Counted from the stretch's first letter, positions 44,054-54,530 are shown. The stretch is DNA of 64,000 bases from Dokdonella_A sp963758365 (GCA_963758365.1 CAVWVB010000001.1:372001-436000), one strand, 5' to 3'. Notes: generated by a model not told the origin, from the letters alone. A program made the numbers and translations.

Positions 44054-46951
44054 CTACATCGCCGCGAGGCGCGCCGCCTGTTCGCGAAGACCGCTCAGCG
44101 TGGTCGTGAAATCGGCGAGCCGCTGCTTCTCCTGGGCGACCACCGCGGCCGGCGCGTTGGCGACGAAAGTCGCCGTGCCGAGCTTGCCGTTGCACTTCCC
44201 GATCTCGCCCTCGACGCGCCTGATCTCCTTGTCGAGGCGACCTTTTTCCGCCTCGAGGTCGATCAGGCCGGCGAGCGGGATCAGGAGTTTCAGCTCGCCC
44301 ACGATCGCTGCCGCGGCAGCGGGCTCTGTCTCGTCGTTGTCGAGCCAGCGCTGCGAATCGGTGCGCGCCAGGAAGGCGATCTGCGCCGCGAACTTCGCGG
44401 TGCGCGCGCGATCGGCCTCGCCGCCGTTTGCAAACAGCAGCGGGATCGTCCTGCCGGGCGCGATGTTCATCTCGCTGCGAATGCGGCGCAGCTGGCTCAG
44501 TACGGCTTTCAGCCATTCGATCTCCGCGGTCGCGTCCTCGTCGATCGCGAACTCGCCTGCGCGCGGATAGGAGCGCGTGGAGACGCTGCCTGCCGCGATG
44601 CCGAGCTTGGGTGCCACTTCACTGCTGATTTCCTCGGTCACGAACGGCATGATCGGATGCAGCGCGCGCAGTACGGCTTCGAGCACGACGAGCAGCGTAT
44701 GCCGGGTCGACGCGGCATCGATCGTGTCGTCGCCGTTCGACGCGGACCCTTCGGCCCGACTCAGGGCCGGTTTGGCCAGTTCGAGGAACCAGTCGCAGTA
44801 GTCGTTCCAGACGAACTCGTAGAGCGCCTGCGCGAGCAGATCGAATCGATACGTCGCGAAATGCGCCTCGACCTCTGCCAGCGTGTGGTGCAATCGCGTA
44901 AGAATCCAGCGCTCCGCCTCGGTTTGCGGAGCTGTTTCCAGCTCCGAGTCCCGGGTAGCGGGTTCCGACCCGGTGTTCATCAGCACGAAGCGCGCTGCGT
45001 TCCACAGCTTGTTGCAGAAATTCCGGTAGCCGTCCGCGCGCTTGAGGTCGAAATTGATCGTGCGGCCGTAGGTCGCGAGCGCCGCGAACGTGAAGCGCAG
45101 CGCATCGGCGCCAACCGCCGCGATGCCCTGCGGATAGTCTCGGCGGATGCGCTTTTCGACCTTCTCGCGCACCTGCGGGATCAGCAGCGAGGCGGTCGAC
45201 TTGGCGGCCAGCGACTCGAGGTCGATGCCGTCGATCAGGTCCAGCGGATCGATCGTGTTGCCCTTGGACTTGGACATCTTCTGCCCGTCCGCGTCGCGCA
45301 CGATCGCGTTGATGTAGACCTCGCGGAACGGTACCCGATCCCTGGGTAGCGCGCGGTCGGGCTCGTAGCTGCCATCCGCGCGCCGGCCGACGAAGTACTG
45401 GGTCGCCATGACCATGCGCGCGACCCAGAAGAAGATGATGTCGAAGCCGGTGACCAGCACGTCGCTCGGCACGAAGGCCTTGAACTCCTCCCACTCGGTC
45501 GCGCGCTCGGGCGTGTCGCCGGGCCAGCCCATGGTCGAAAACGGCCACAGTGCGGACGAGAACCAGGTATCGAGCACGTCCTCGTCCTGACGCAAAGCGC
45601 CGACCGGCGGCGTGATCGCGTGCGCACGCGCATCGGCCTCGTCCTCGCCGACGAAGATGTTGCCGGCCTCGTCGTACCAGGCCGGAATCTGGTGGCCCCA
45701 CCAGAGCTGGCGGCTCACGCACCAGTCCTGGATGTTTTCGAGCCATTGCCTGTAGGTCGCGGCCCAGTTCTCCGGCACGAAGCGGATGTCGCCGTCGCGC
45801 ACCGCGGCGAGCGCGGGTTCGGTGATCGCGGTGCGGCCCCCGGGACGGCCATCCGGGAGGATGTCGCGGGTCAGGTCGAGGAACCACTGGTCGGTCAGCA
45901 TCGGTTCGATCACCGCGTCCGAACGCTGGCTGATCGGCACCTGCAGCGTGTGTTTCTTCGTGTCGACGAGCAGCCCGGCCGCCTCGAGATCGGCCAGCAC
46001 CACCTTGCGTGCCGCGAAGCGATCGAGCCCGCGGTAGTTCGCGGGTGCGTTGTCGTTGACTTTCGCATCGAGGGTGAGGATCACAATCGGCTCGAGCCCG
46101 TGGCGCGCACCGATCTGCCAGTCGTTGAAATCGTGCGCAGGCGTGATCTTGACCGCGCCGGTGCCGAACTCGCGCTCGACATAGGTGTCGGCGATGACCG
46201 GAATTTCGCGGCCGCTCAGCGGCAGCCTGAGGGTCTTGCCGATCAGTGTCCGGTAGCGCTCGTCGTCCGGATGCACGGCTACCGCGACGTCGCCGAGCAT
46301 GGTTTCCGGCCGCGTGGTCGCGACGACGAGACCCGCACCGCCATCGCTGGCCGGATAGCGGATCGACCATAGCGAGCCTTCCTTCTCCTCGTTGTTGACC
46401 TCGAGGTCGGACACCGCGGTCATCAGCACGGGATCCCAGTGCACGAGCCGCTTGCCGCGATAGACGAGTCCGTCGCGATACCAGGTCACGAACACGCGAC
46501 GCACCGCGGCCGAGAGGCCCTCGTCCATCGTGAAGCGCTCGCGCGACCAGTCGACCGAGGTGCCCAGGCGGCGCATCTGGTTGGAGATCGTCGAGCCGGA
46601 TTCGTGCTTCCACTCCCAGACGCGCTCGATGAACCTCGTGCGACCGAGATCGTGTCGTGATTGGCCGCCCGCCACGAGCTGGTTCTCGACGATCTTCTGG
46701 GTCGCGATGCCCGCGTGGTCGCTGCCGCCCTGCCAGAGCGTGCGGAAGCCACGCATGCGGTGGTAGCGCGTCAGTGCGTCCATGATCGTCATCTGGAACG
46801 CATGGCCCATGTGCAGCGTGCCGGTCACGTTCGGCGGCGGCAGCAGAATGCAGTACGGCGTGCCCTCTGCCGCTGGCGCGAACAGGCCGTGCGCCTCCCA
46901 TTCGGCGTACCACTTCGTTTCGATCAGGGCGGGGTCGTAGCTCTTGAGCAT
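44054..46951 (-). CDS. valS: Valyl-tRNA synthetase
   Basis: A 965-residue class Ia synthetase. The HIGH-type motif is NVTGTLHMGHAF (about residues 38-49), the editing domain spans about 190-340, KMSKS is QKMSKSKGNTIDPLD (about 555-569), and a C-terminal coiled coil arm ends the protein (DKEIRRVEGEIGKCNGKL). It loads valine on tRNA-Val and edits threonine. Two stretches of the anticodon-binding part look repeat-derived: GSEPATRDSELETAPQT, and ALSRAEGSASNGDDTIDA, the latter about eight residues longer than in E. coli. The ATG at 46951 has no Shine-Dalgarno; a G/C-rich repeat abuts it. Confidence 0.95.
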   Translation of the reverse strand: MLKSYDPALIETKWYAEWEAHGLFAPAAEGTPYCILLPPPNVTGTLHMGHAFQMTIMDALTRYHRMRGFRTLWQGGSDHAGIATQKIVENQLVAGGQSRHDLGRTRFIERVWEWKHESGSTISNQMRRLGTSVDWSRERFTMDEGLSAAVRRVFVTWYRDGLVYRGKRLVHWDPVLMTAVSDLEVNNEEKEGSLWSIRYPASDGGAGLVVATTRPETMLGDVAVAVHPDDERYRTLIGKTLRLPLSGREIPVIADTYVEREFGTGAVKITPAHDFNDWQIGARHGLEPIVILTLDAKVNDNAPANYRGLDRFAARKVVLADLEAAGLLVDTKKHTLQVPISQRSDAVIEPMLTDQWFLDLTRDILPDGRPGGRTAITEPALAAVRDGDIRFVPENWAATYRQWLENIQDWCVSRQLWWGHQIPAWYDEAGNIFVGEDEADARAHAITPPVGALRQDEDVLDTWFSSALWPFSTMGWPGDTPERATEWEEFKAFVPSDVLVTGFDIIFFWVARMVMATQYFVGRRADGSYEPDRALPRDRVPFREVYINAIVRDADGQKMSKSKGNTIDPLDLIDGIDLESLAAKSTASLLIPQVREKVEKRIRRDYPQGIAAVGADALRFTFAALATYGRTINFDLKRADGYRNFCNKLWNAARFVLMNTGSEPATRDSELETAPQTEAERWILTRLHHTLAEVEAHFATYRFDLLAQALYEFVWNDYCDWFLELAKPALSRAEGSASNGDDTIDAASTRHTLLVVLEAVLRALHPIMPFVTEEISSEVAPKLGIAAGSVSTRSYPRAGEFAIDEDATAEIEWLKAVLSQLRRIRSEMNIAPGRTIPLLFANGGEADRARTAKFAAQIAFLARTDSQRWLDNDETEPAAAAAIVGELKLLIPLAGLIDLEAEKGRLDKEIRRVEGEIGKCNGKLGTATFVANAPAAVVAQEKQRLADFTTTLSGLREQAARLAAM

Positions 46952-46982
46952 GGGATGCGGGACTGGGGATTGGGGATTGGGG
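46952..46982. repeat. GGGGATT repeat / G-quadruplex motif abutting the valS start
   Basis: Five G-tracts on the plus strand (46952-54, 46959-61, 46965-68, 46972-75, 46979-82) are joined by loops of 3-4 bases, an ideal quadruplex pattern. The mRNA of valS carries the C-rich complement directly before its ATG. Similar repeats are scattered in genomes of this group. Confidence 0.7.
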
Positions 46983-47144
46983 AATTATCGTGGGTCGCCC
47001 GAGGATGTCTAAATCTGCTGGTAACTCGTGTCCTGGCGAACGCGCGGACCCCATGTCGCATGGAGCGCGCAACCGGGATGATGTCCCGCGGACTTGTGTT
47101 CGCGCGAACGGCAAGTTCCGAACCCGATCTCGAATAGCGGCCGC

Positions 47145-47570
47145 TCACATCGCGTGCCTGACGACCTCGAAGCCGGCCTCACGGTAGGTCTTCCAGCGTT
47201 CGCGCGAGCCCGCGCGCTCGGCCTCGTCGGCCGGGACCACCTCGAGCACACGATCGAACCGGCCCGATGCACACGCATCGCGCAGGTTGATGACCAGCGG
47301 ACGATCAGGCGTCTGCATCTCGGGCGGAACGATCAGCACTGCGGTCATCTCGTCGTCGTCGCTGTCGCCGACGATTTCGTGCGGAATGAACGCATCGTCG
47401 TCGAATTCCCAGAGTCTCTCGTCGAGTTGCTCGGCCTGCTCGCGCGATCGCGCGAGGATCAGCGTCGCCTGCTCGCTCGCAAACGCCTTCCTCGCAAGCT
47501 CGCACACCAGCAGCAGCGGGTCGGCGCGGAAACGCGGCTTGTCGATCAGGTAGAAATCGGCACGCGGCAT
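47145..47570 (-). CDS. holC: DNA polymerase III chi subunit
   Basis: A 141-residue protein with the HolC pattern. ADFYLIDKPRFRADPLLLVC, LILARSREQAEQLDERLWEF, DDDAFIPHEI and the late KTYREAGFEV are present. Chi joins psi (HolD) and single-strand binding protein to the clamp loader. Its place between pepA and valS is the classical gammaproteobacterial order. AGGGG lies before the ATG at 47570, just after the stop of the preceding membrane-protein gene. An acidic insert (GDSDDDEM) in the middle is unremarkable. Confidence 0.93.
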   Translation of the reverse strand: MPRADFYLIDKPRFRADPLLLVCELARKAFASEQATLILARSREQAEQLDERLWEFDDDAFIPHEIVGDSDDDEMTAVLIVPPEMQTPDRPLVINLRDACASGRFDRVLEVVPADEAERAGSRERWKTYREAGFEVVRHAM

Positions 47571-47579
47571 GACCGGCCC

Positions 47580-48023
47580 CTACAACTGCGTCGCGGTCGC
47601 GGCCTGCATCGACAGTGCGAAGAACATGCCGACCAGCATCGCAACGATCGCGCCGCCCGCGACGCCCAGAAATCCGAGGATCGCGGGGATCCGGCGATCC
47701 GCTGCGCGCGTCTTGTACAGGTAGTACGGCACGAACACGAACGTCAGCAGCACGATGCCGACATTGAGCCACCATGGACGCCGGATTTCGAGCTGCCGGG
47801 AATCCAGGCCCAGCCACAGGAAGCACGCGATCAGCGTGGCCAGCTCGTAGCCGAAGTAGAGCGGACTGCCGCGCAGTTCGTCCATCGCGGCCTGGGCAGT
47901 CGCCGCATGGGTCAGATCCGGATACAGGATCACCAGCAGCGCGCCGAAAATCAGGTTGATGCCGAATACCGCGGCAATCGCCTGCGTCTTGTGGCGCTGC
48001 AGCGGATGCGCCGCCGGGTTCAC
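47580..48023 (-). CDS. Small integral membrane protein between pepA and holC
   Basis: A 147-residue protein with about four helices (IAAVFGINLIFGALLVILY, ELATLIACFLWLGLDSR, WWLNVGIVLLTFVFVPYYLY and FLGVAGGAIVAMLVGMFFAL). I recognise no family. The only sensible start is a GTG at 48023 whose GTGA overlaps the pepA stop, so translation is coupled to pepA. It ends ten bases before holC. It interrupts the usual pepA-holC pair. It could be a membrane sensor or transport accessory, but nothing in the sequence supports a specific job. Confidence 0.7.
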   Translation of the reverse strand: MNPAAHPLQRHKTQAIAAVFGINLIFGALLVILYPDLTHAATAQAAMDELRGSPLYFGYELATLIACFLWLGLDSRQLEIRRPWWLNVGIVLLTFVFVPYYLYKTRAADRRIPAILGFLGVAGGAIVAMLVGMFFALSMQAATATQL

Positions 48024-49525
48024 GCGCTGCGGTCGATCAGGTACTGGGCCAGCAGGCGTACCGGCCGACCGGTTGCCATGCCCTTGCGGCCCTCGTCCCA
48101 GGCGGTGCCCGCGATGTCCAGGTGGGCCCAGCGCCGGCCATTGGTGAAGCGCGCGAGGAAGCAGCCCGCAGTGATTGCGCCCGCGTACTTGCCGCCGATG
48201 TTGGCGACGTCCGCGAAACCGGAGTCGAGCTGGCTCTGATAGTCGTCCCACAACGGCAGGCGCCAGGCGCGATCGTGGGTCAGGTTGCCCGCGCGGAGCA
48301 GTTGTTCGGCGAGTTCGTCGTCCTGGGTCATCAGGCCGCTCGCGTGCTTGCCGAGCGCAACGACGCAGGCGCCGGTCAGCGTCGCTGCATCGATGATCAC
48401 CTGCGGATCGAATTTTTGCGCATAGGTCAGTGCGTCGCAGAGGATCAGGCGTCCCTCGGCATCCGTGTTCAGCACTTCGATCGTGATTCCCGACATGCTG
48501 GTCAGGATATCGCTGGGCCGGTACGAGTTGCCGTCCGGCATGTTCTCGACCGCGGGGACGATGCAGACCAGGTTCAGCGGGAGTTCGAGTTCGACCGCGG
48601 CGACGAATGCGCCGAGCACGCCGGCCGCCCCGCACATGTCGAATTTCATCTCCTCCATGCCCGCGCCGGGCTTGAGCGAAAGGCCGCCCGAGTCGAACGT
48701 GATGCCCTTGCCGACCAGTGCATACGGCTTGGGTCCGGGTTTGCCCGTGCTGTCGCCACCGCGCCAGTTCAGCACAACGAGCTTGGGCGGATTGGTCGAT
48801 CCCTGCGCGACGCCGAGCAGCGAGCCCATGCCGAGCTTGCGCATGTCCTCGGTTTTCAGGACTTCGAGGGTCACGCCCGCATGGGCGTCGGCGATCGCCT
48901 TGGCCTGGCCCGCGATCCACTCGGGATTGCAGATGTTCGGAGGCAGGTTGCCCAGTTCACGTGCGAAGCGCACGCCGTTCGCGATCGCGGCCGCCTCGGC
49001 CAGCGCGCGCGTCACCGCGGAGTCCTCGGTCGCGACACTGAACTCGAGCCGCTGCGGGCGTGGCGGCTGCGGCGCGTCCTTGGGCTTGAATGTCGCGGTG
49101 TAGCGATAGGCATGCTGGTCCGCGGCGAGCGCGGCGGTGCGCAGTTTCCACGCCGTTTCATGGCCGGGAACGTCCAGTTCGACGAGGCTCGAGATCGCGC
49201 TCTCGACCGGCAGATCCTTGAGCGCGCGACCGGCATCGCCGGCGGCGCGATTGAAGGCGGCCGCGTCGAACTTCTTCTGTTCGCCGAGGCCGACCACGAC
49301 CACGCGCTCGGCGGCGAGTCCGGAAAGCCCGAACAAGACGGTGCTCGAACCGGCCTTGCCGGTCGCGTCGCCGCTTTCGACGACGCGGCGGATCGCCCCG
49401 CCGCTGGCTGCGTCGACGCGCTCCGCGGTCGGCGCGAGCACGCGATTCTCGAACAGGCCGACGATCAGGCAGGGCGTGGCCGCTTTTTCGGGGGCGCCGG
49501 TAGTTGTCGTGAATTTCAGGGTCAT
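48020..49525 (-). CDS. pepA: Leucyl aminopeptidase (PepA)
   Basis: A 501-residue M17 metallopeptidase. The C-terminal catalytic domain holds KGITFDSGGLSLKPGAGMEE (metal ligands) and the family signature NTDAEGRLILCDALTY. The N-terminal macro-like domain (about 1-170) is complete. It releases N-terminal residues from peptides in the cytoplasm as a hexamer. In some gammaproteobacteria it also binds DNA at cer or carAB sites. GGAAGG lies five bases before the ATG at 49525. It is divergent from lptF, as commonly found, and heads the pepA-holC-valS run. Confidence 0.94.
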   Translation of the reverse strand: MTLKFTTTTGAPEKAATPCLIVGLFENRVLAPTAERVDAASGGAIRRVVESGDATGKAGSSTVLFGLSGLAAERVVVVGLGEQKKFDAAAFNRAAGDAGRALKDLPVESAISSLVELDVPGHETAWKLRTAALAADQHAYRYTATFKPKDAPQPPRPQRLEFSVATEDSAVTRALAEAAAIANGVRFARELGNLPPNICNPEWIAGQAKAIADAHAGVTLEVLKTEDMRKLGMGSLLGVAQGSTNPPKLVVLNWRGGDSTGKPGPKPYALVGKGITFDSGGLSLKPGAGMEEMKFDMCGAAGVLGAFVAAVELELPLNLVCIVPAVENMPDGNSYRPSDILTSMSGITIEVLNTDAEGRLILCDALTYAQKFDPQVIIDAATLTGACVVALGKHASGLMTQDDELAEQLLRAGNLTHDRAWRLPLWDDYQSQLDSGFADVANIGGKYAGAITAGCFLARFTNGRRWAHLDIAGTAWDEGRKGMATGRPVRLLAQYLIDRSA

Positions 49526-49675
49526 GAAGGCCTTCCAGCAGGTTTCTGTGATCAGGGCGCGCGCGGTTACACTGCTCCGACAGCCGGCGCGGGCGAGTCC
49601 CGTGTTCGCCGGATCGCCATGGTCGTGGGCCCGGTTTCGCGGGGCCGCGGCCGGCGGCGCAACCCAGGCTCGCGC

Positions 49676-50851
49676 ATGAAGCCCACTATTGTAAGCGATA
49701 GCTCGAAGATCCCGCGTGCCTCGCGGTTTGCGGGTCTGCGCATCGTCGATCGCTACCTGCTGCGGGAGGTCGTGATCGGATTTCTCGCGGCCACCGTGAT
49801 CCTGCTGCTGGTCATGCTGGGCGGCGCGGTCGCGGACATTCTCGCCAAGGTCGCGCGCGGGCGCATTCCCGCCGATCTGCTGTTCGCACTGATCGGGCTG
49901 CGCACGATCGGTGCGCTAACGATCCTGCTGCCGCTGGCGGCCCTGATCGGCGTGCTGACCGCGTACGGCCGGCTCTGGCGTGACAGCGAAATGGCCGTGC
50001 TGCAGTCGTCCGGGCTTGATCTGACGGGCCTGCTGCGGCCGCTCGCGCTGTTTGCGGCGCCGACCATGCTGCTGCTCGGGATCATCGCGTTCTGGATCGC
50101 CCCCGCGGCGGACCGCCTGGCCCGGCAGCTGCTGACCGAGGCCAGCCGGTCGCTGATCGTCGCCGGCCTCGAACCCGGGCGCTTCGTCGAACTGCCGGGC
50201 CGGGACGGCGTGATCTATGTCGGCGAAATGTCGAGCGACGGTACGCGGTTCCAGCGCATGTTCATCGAGACCGAACGCGCCGACAAGGAACCCGGCAAGG
50301 TCCGCATCGACGTGATTACCGCGACCCACGGCTACCTGTATCACGATCCGGACGGCATCGGCCGCTACATCGCGCTGCAGGACGGTTTCCGCGTCGAGGG
50401 CAAGCTTGGGGAGGACGATTTTCGCCTGATGCACTTTGCGCGCAACGATATCAAGTTGCCCGACACCGCCAGCGACGACAGCGACGTGGCGATCAGGGAA
50501 TCGGCGCCGACCGGCATCCTGCTGGCCGCGAAGGATGATCCGGTGATGCAGGCCGAACTGCACTGGCGGCTCGCCGGACCGCTGTCGGTGATCGTGCTGA
50601 CCCTTCTCGCATTGCCGCTGTCGCGTGCGAGTCCGCGCGAACCGCGTTATGCGCGCGTGTTGCTCGCACTGCTCGCATGGCTGGTCTATTACAACGCGCT
50701 GCTGCTCGGTCGGACCTGGATCGGCCAGGGCCGGCTCGCGCCCGCATTCGGCCTCTGGTGGGTGTACGTGCCGGCCCTGGCGATTGCGGTCTGGCTGATC
50801 TGGAGTGGGCAACGCCTCAAGCGCCGGCGCCCCGCGCGCGGGGTGGCCTGA
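49676..50851 (+). CDS. lptF: LPS export ABC transporter permease LptF
   Basis: A 391-residue inner-membrane protein. Three N-terminal helices (VVIGFLAATVILLLVMLGGA and following), a periplasmic beta-jellyroll domain (about 150-290, EPGRFVELPGRDGVIYVGEM) and three C-terminal helices give the YjgP/YjgQ layout. With LptG, LptB and LptC it lifts lipopolysaccharide out of the inner membrane. LRPLALFAAPTMLLLGIIAF after AVLQSSG is the coupling region. The ATG at 49676 is chosen, with AGG seven bases upstream. An in-frame ATG at 49619 would add a basic, glycine-rich stretch. Its stop overlaps lptG (TGATG). Confidence 0.92.
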   Translation: MKPTIVSDSSKIPRASRFAGLRIVDRYLLREVVIGFLAATVILLLVMLGGAVADILAKVARGRIPADLLFALIGLRTIGALTILLPLAALIGVLTAYGRLWRDSEMAVLQSSGLDLTGLLRPLALFAAPTMLLLGIIAFWIAPAADRLARQLLTEASRSLIVAGLEPGRFVELPGRDGVIYVGEMSSDGTRFQRMFIETERADKEPGKVRIDVITATHGYLYHDPDGIGRYIALQDGFRVEGKLGEDDFRLMHFARNDIKLPDTASDDSDVAIRESAPTGILLAAKDDPVMQAELHWRLAGPLSVIVLTLLALPLSRASPREPRYARVLLALLAWLVYYNALLLGRTWIGQGRLAPAFGLWWVYVPALAIAVWLIWSGQRLKRRRPARGVA

Positions 50852-51945
50852 TGCGTGCACCGATGTTCAAGCGCGTCGACCGTCTCGTCGCGAAATCCGT
50901 GCTCGCGACCGTGCTGACGACCTGGGTCACGCTGGTCGCGTTCGATGCGTTTCGCGAATTCATGGGCGAACTGAACGACGTCGGGCAGGGGCAGTACACG
51001 ACGGTCAAGGCGGCGACCTACATCCTGCTGACCGTGCCGCGGCGCTTCTACGAGATGTTCGGCTATGCCGCGCTGATCGGTGGTCTGCTCGGCCTCGGCG
51101 GACTGGCCACGACGGGCGAGCTGACCGCGTTGCGCGCCGCGGGCCTGTCAAAGCTGCGCATCTGCGCCTCGGTGGCGCTGTGCCTCGGCGTGTTGACGCT
51201 CGCAACGGTGGTCCTCGGCGAGAGCGTCGGGCCGTATGGCGAACGCAAGGCGCAGGCCTTGCAGCTGGCCGCGAAATCAAGGGACGTGGCTCTCGCGCGC
51301 GGCGGCGCCCTGTGGGCGCGCGATGGCAAGGCCGTAATCGGCGCGCGCCACGGCCGCGCCCACGGCGCCAGGGGCGAGGTGGATCTGGATGGCGTGCGCG
51401 TGTTCGAGTTCGACGATGAAGGCCGCCTGACTTCGCTCTCGCTTGCCGATGCGGCGGTGCACGTGGGGGGCGTATGGACGCTGCGCGACCTGCGCCGTAC
51501 CGAGTTCGACAGCGATTCGGCGAAGACGACGAAGATCGCGATGCAGCGCTGGCAGTCCAGCCTCGATCCGCACCTGCTCGCGACCAGCATCATCAAGCCG
51601 CAGTACATGACCCTGCGCGATCTCGGCCGGAACATCGCGGCACTCGATCGCAACCAGCAGGATGCATCGAGCTTCCGCGGCGAGTACTGGACGCGCGTCT
51701 ACTATCCGTTCAACGTGCTGATCCTCGTTTTCTGCGCGGTTCCGTTCGCGTTCGGTGCCTTGCGCAGCGGCGGACTGTCCAAGCGCCTGTTCCTCGGCAT
51801 CGTGCTCACCCTCGGGTTCTATCTGCTGCAGCGCTCGGTCGTCAGCATGGGTGCGGTCTACGGCCTGCATCCTGCAATCGCAAACCTGATTCCGGCGCTG
51901 CTCCTGATCGGTGCCGCGTTCGCGTATTTCCGGCGCAATGCCTGA
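50851..51945 (+). CDS. lptG: LPS export ABC transporter permease LptG
   Basis: A 364-residue partner of LptF with the same six-helix plus jellyroll layout. FREFMGELNDVGQGQYT, YEMFGYAALIGGLLGLGGLA and ELTALRAAGLSKLRI are standard LptG segments, and the late NVLILVFCAVPFAFGALRSG is the family's most conserved helix. The start shares one base with the lptF stop codon. LptFG together form the transmembrane channel for lipopolysaccharide extraction. Confidence 0.93.
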   Translation: MRAPMFKRVDRLVAKSVLATVLTTWVTLVAFDAFREFMGELNDVGQGQYTTVKAATYILLTVPRRFYEMFGYAALIGGLLGLGGLATTGELTALRAAGLSKLRICASVALCLGVLTLATVVLGESVGPYGERKAQALQLAAKSRDVALARGGALWARDGKAVIGARHGRAHGARGEVDLDGVRVFEFDDEGRLTSLSLADAAVHVGGVWTLRDLRRTEFDSDSAKTTKIAMQRWQSSLDPHLLATSIIKPQYMTLRDLGRNIAALDRNQQDASSFRGEYWTRVYYPFNVLILVFCAVPFAFGALRSGGLSKRLFLGIVLTLGFYLLQRSVVSMGAVYGLHPAIANLIPALLLIGAAFAYFRRNA

Positions 51946-52027
51946 GTACTCGCGCCGACTCGCGCTGCGCGCAACGGTTGCGGCCCCGTTATAGTCGGCC
52001 GCACCGAGCCCGATCCGAGCCTGCCCG

Positions 52028-53164
52028 ATGCGCAGCCCGAACATCCGCTATTTTCCGGCCGTCGATCATCTGCGTGCCGGGGCGGCACTGCTGATCGTGT
52101 TCTATCACGGCCTGCACCTGTTCGCGTATTTCGCACGCTTTCATGCCGGGTTCGGCATCGAGCACTGGCTGCAGTCGAACAATCCGCTGCTCGCTGCCGT
52201 GGCCGAAGGACACACCGCGGTCGCGCTGTTCATGGTGCTGTCGGGTTTCATCCTGACCTACGGCTCACTCGATACCGATGTCGAGTGGCGCGGCTTCATC
52301 CGCAATCGCCTGCTGCGCACGTATCCGCTGTTTCTGCTGCTCGTGTTTGCCGGGGTCTGCGCGTTTCCGCAGCAGTTCGCCTGGCTGCCGTTCCTGCAGA
52401 CCGTATTCGGCTTCGCGAATCTGCCCGGTGCCCTCGTCGCCCCGCCTTTCACGAGCATGCTGTGGACGATTGCGGTCGAGTGGCAGTTCTACGTGCTGTT
52501 TCCGTTGCTGGTCCTGGTCCTGAAGCCGGCATGGACGCGCAACCTGCTCGGCATGGTCGCGGTACTGCTGGTATTCCGCGTATTCGCGGTGCTGTCGGGC
52601 GGCAATCCGCGCGATCTTGCCTACCTGACCATCTTCGGCCGCCTCGACCAGTTCCTGATCGGCATGTGGGCCGCCTGGTTCTTCCGTGCGCATCCGCTGT
52701 CGCGCCGGCAAGGCGGTGCCCTCGCGGGTACCGCGCTGGTCGCGATCGTCGTCGTGCTGTGGCGCTTCAATGCCGCTGGCGGCTGGCCTACGCAGGCCGC
52801 GTGGAAACTGGTCTGGCCGACCTGCGAAGGCGTGCTGTGGGCTGCGTTCGTGATCGGCTACGTGGATCTGGCCAATGCGGCGAAGGGTCTTTGGTCGCGC
52901 GCGCTCGCACGGATCGGCGAGATTTCCTATTCGATCTACCTGATCCACTACATGGTCATTTCCACGATGGTGAAGCTCGCGCTGCCGGTCGCGTTCAGCG
53001 GCCGTGTCGCGATCGACGCGCTGCTCAACACGCTGCTGTTCGCGCTGCCCGCGACACTGCTCCTGGCGACCCTGACCTACCGCTTCGTCGAACTCCCGTT
53101 CCTGCGTCTGCGCGGTCGCTACCATCGCGACCTGCCCGCGCAGGCCTCGGCGTCCGCATCCTGA
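52028..53164 (+). CDS. Acyltransferase 3 family membrane protein (OafA/YrhL-like)
   Basis: A 378-residue protein with about ten helices. The acyltransferase-3 start YFPAVDHLRAGAALLIVFYH gives the conserved R-x-x-A and catalytic His. FMVLSGFILTYG and RNRLLRTYPLFLL follow, and WTIAVEWQFYVLFPLLV is the third signature. Such enzymes acetylate sugars of O-antigen, capsule, peptidoglycan or small molecules. It lacks the SGNH domain of larger members. It follows lptG by 82 bp and may be co-transcribed, consistent with LPS modification (inference). No ribosome-binding site is obvious. Confidence 0.85.
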   Translation: MRSPNIRYFPAVDHLRAGAALLIVFYHGLHLFAYFARFHAGFGIEHWLQSNNPLLAAVAEGHTAVALFMVLSGFILTYGSLDTDVEWRGFIRNRLLRTYPLFLLLVFAGVCAFPQQFAWLPFLQTVFGFANLPGALVAPPFTSMLWTIAVEWQFYVLFPLLVLVLKPAWTRNLLGMVAVLLVFRVFAVLSGGNPRDLAYLTIFGRLDQFLIGMWAAWFFRAHPLSRRQGGALAGTALVAIVVVLWRFNAAGGWPTQAAWKLVWPTCEGVLWAAFVIGYVDLANAAKGLWSRALARIGEISYSIYLIHYMVISTMVKLALPVAFSGRVAIDALLNTLLFALPATLLLATLTYRFVELPFLRLRGRYHRDLPAQASASAS

Positions 53165-53283
53165 GCGGCCGTGGCGGTGCAGGGCCGGATCCGCGAAATG
53201 TGCGCGATTCGCGATGGGGCCGCACTCCTGCAGGTGTAATATGCGCGGGCGCCGGCAGCAACCCCGCCGGCAGGGGAGTGCCC

Positions 53284-54411
<1,128 letters not shown>

Positions 54412-54415
54412 GAGC

Positions 54416-54512
54416 CGGGGGAGTCGGGAAAGGGAGTCGCCGGATGCGTCCCGGTCAGCGCATGCGCACCGCGCAGAGCCGATTCCCGATTCTCCGTTCC
54501 TGCGATTCCCCA
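54416..54512. repeat. Inverted G-rich/C-rich intergenic repeat element
   Basis: The left arm (about 54416-54447) reads GGGGGAGTCGGGAAAGGGAG with TCG after it. The right arm (about 54480-54512) reads CGATTCCCGATTCTCCG with more C-runs, roughly the reverse complement of the left. The element fills the 119-bp gap between pilU and the methyltransferase gene. It is of the same family as the GGGGATT repeat at valS. Confidence 0.5.
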
Positions 54513-54530
54513 TAGTTTCCGTTCCCGCAG

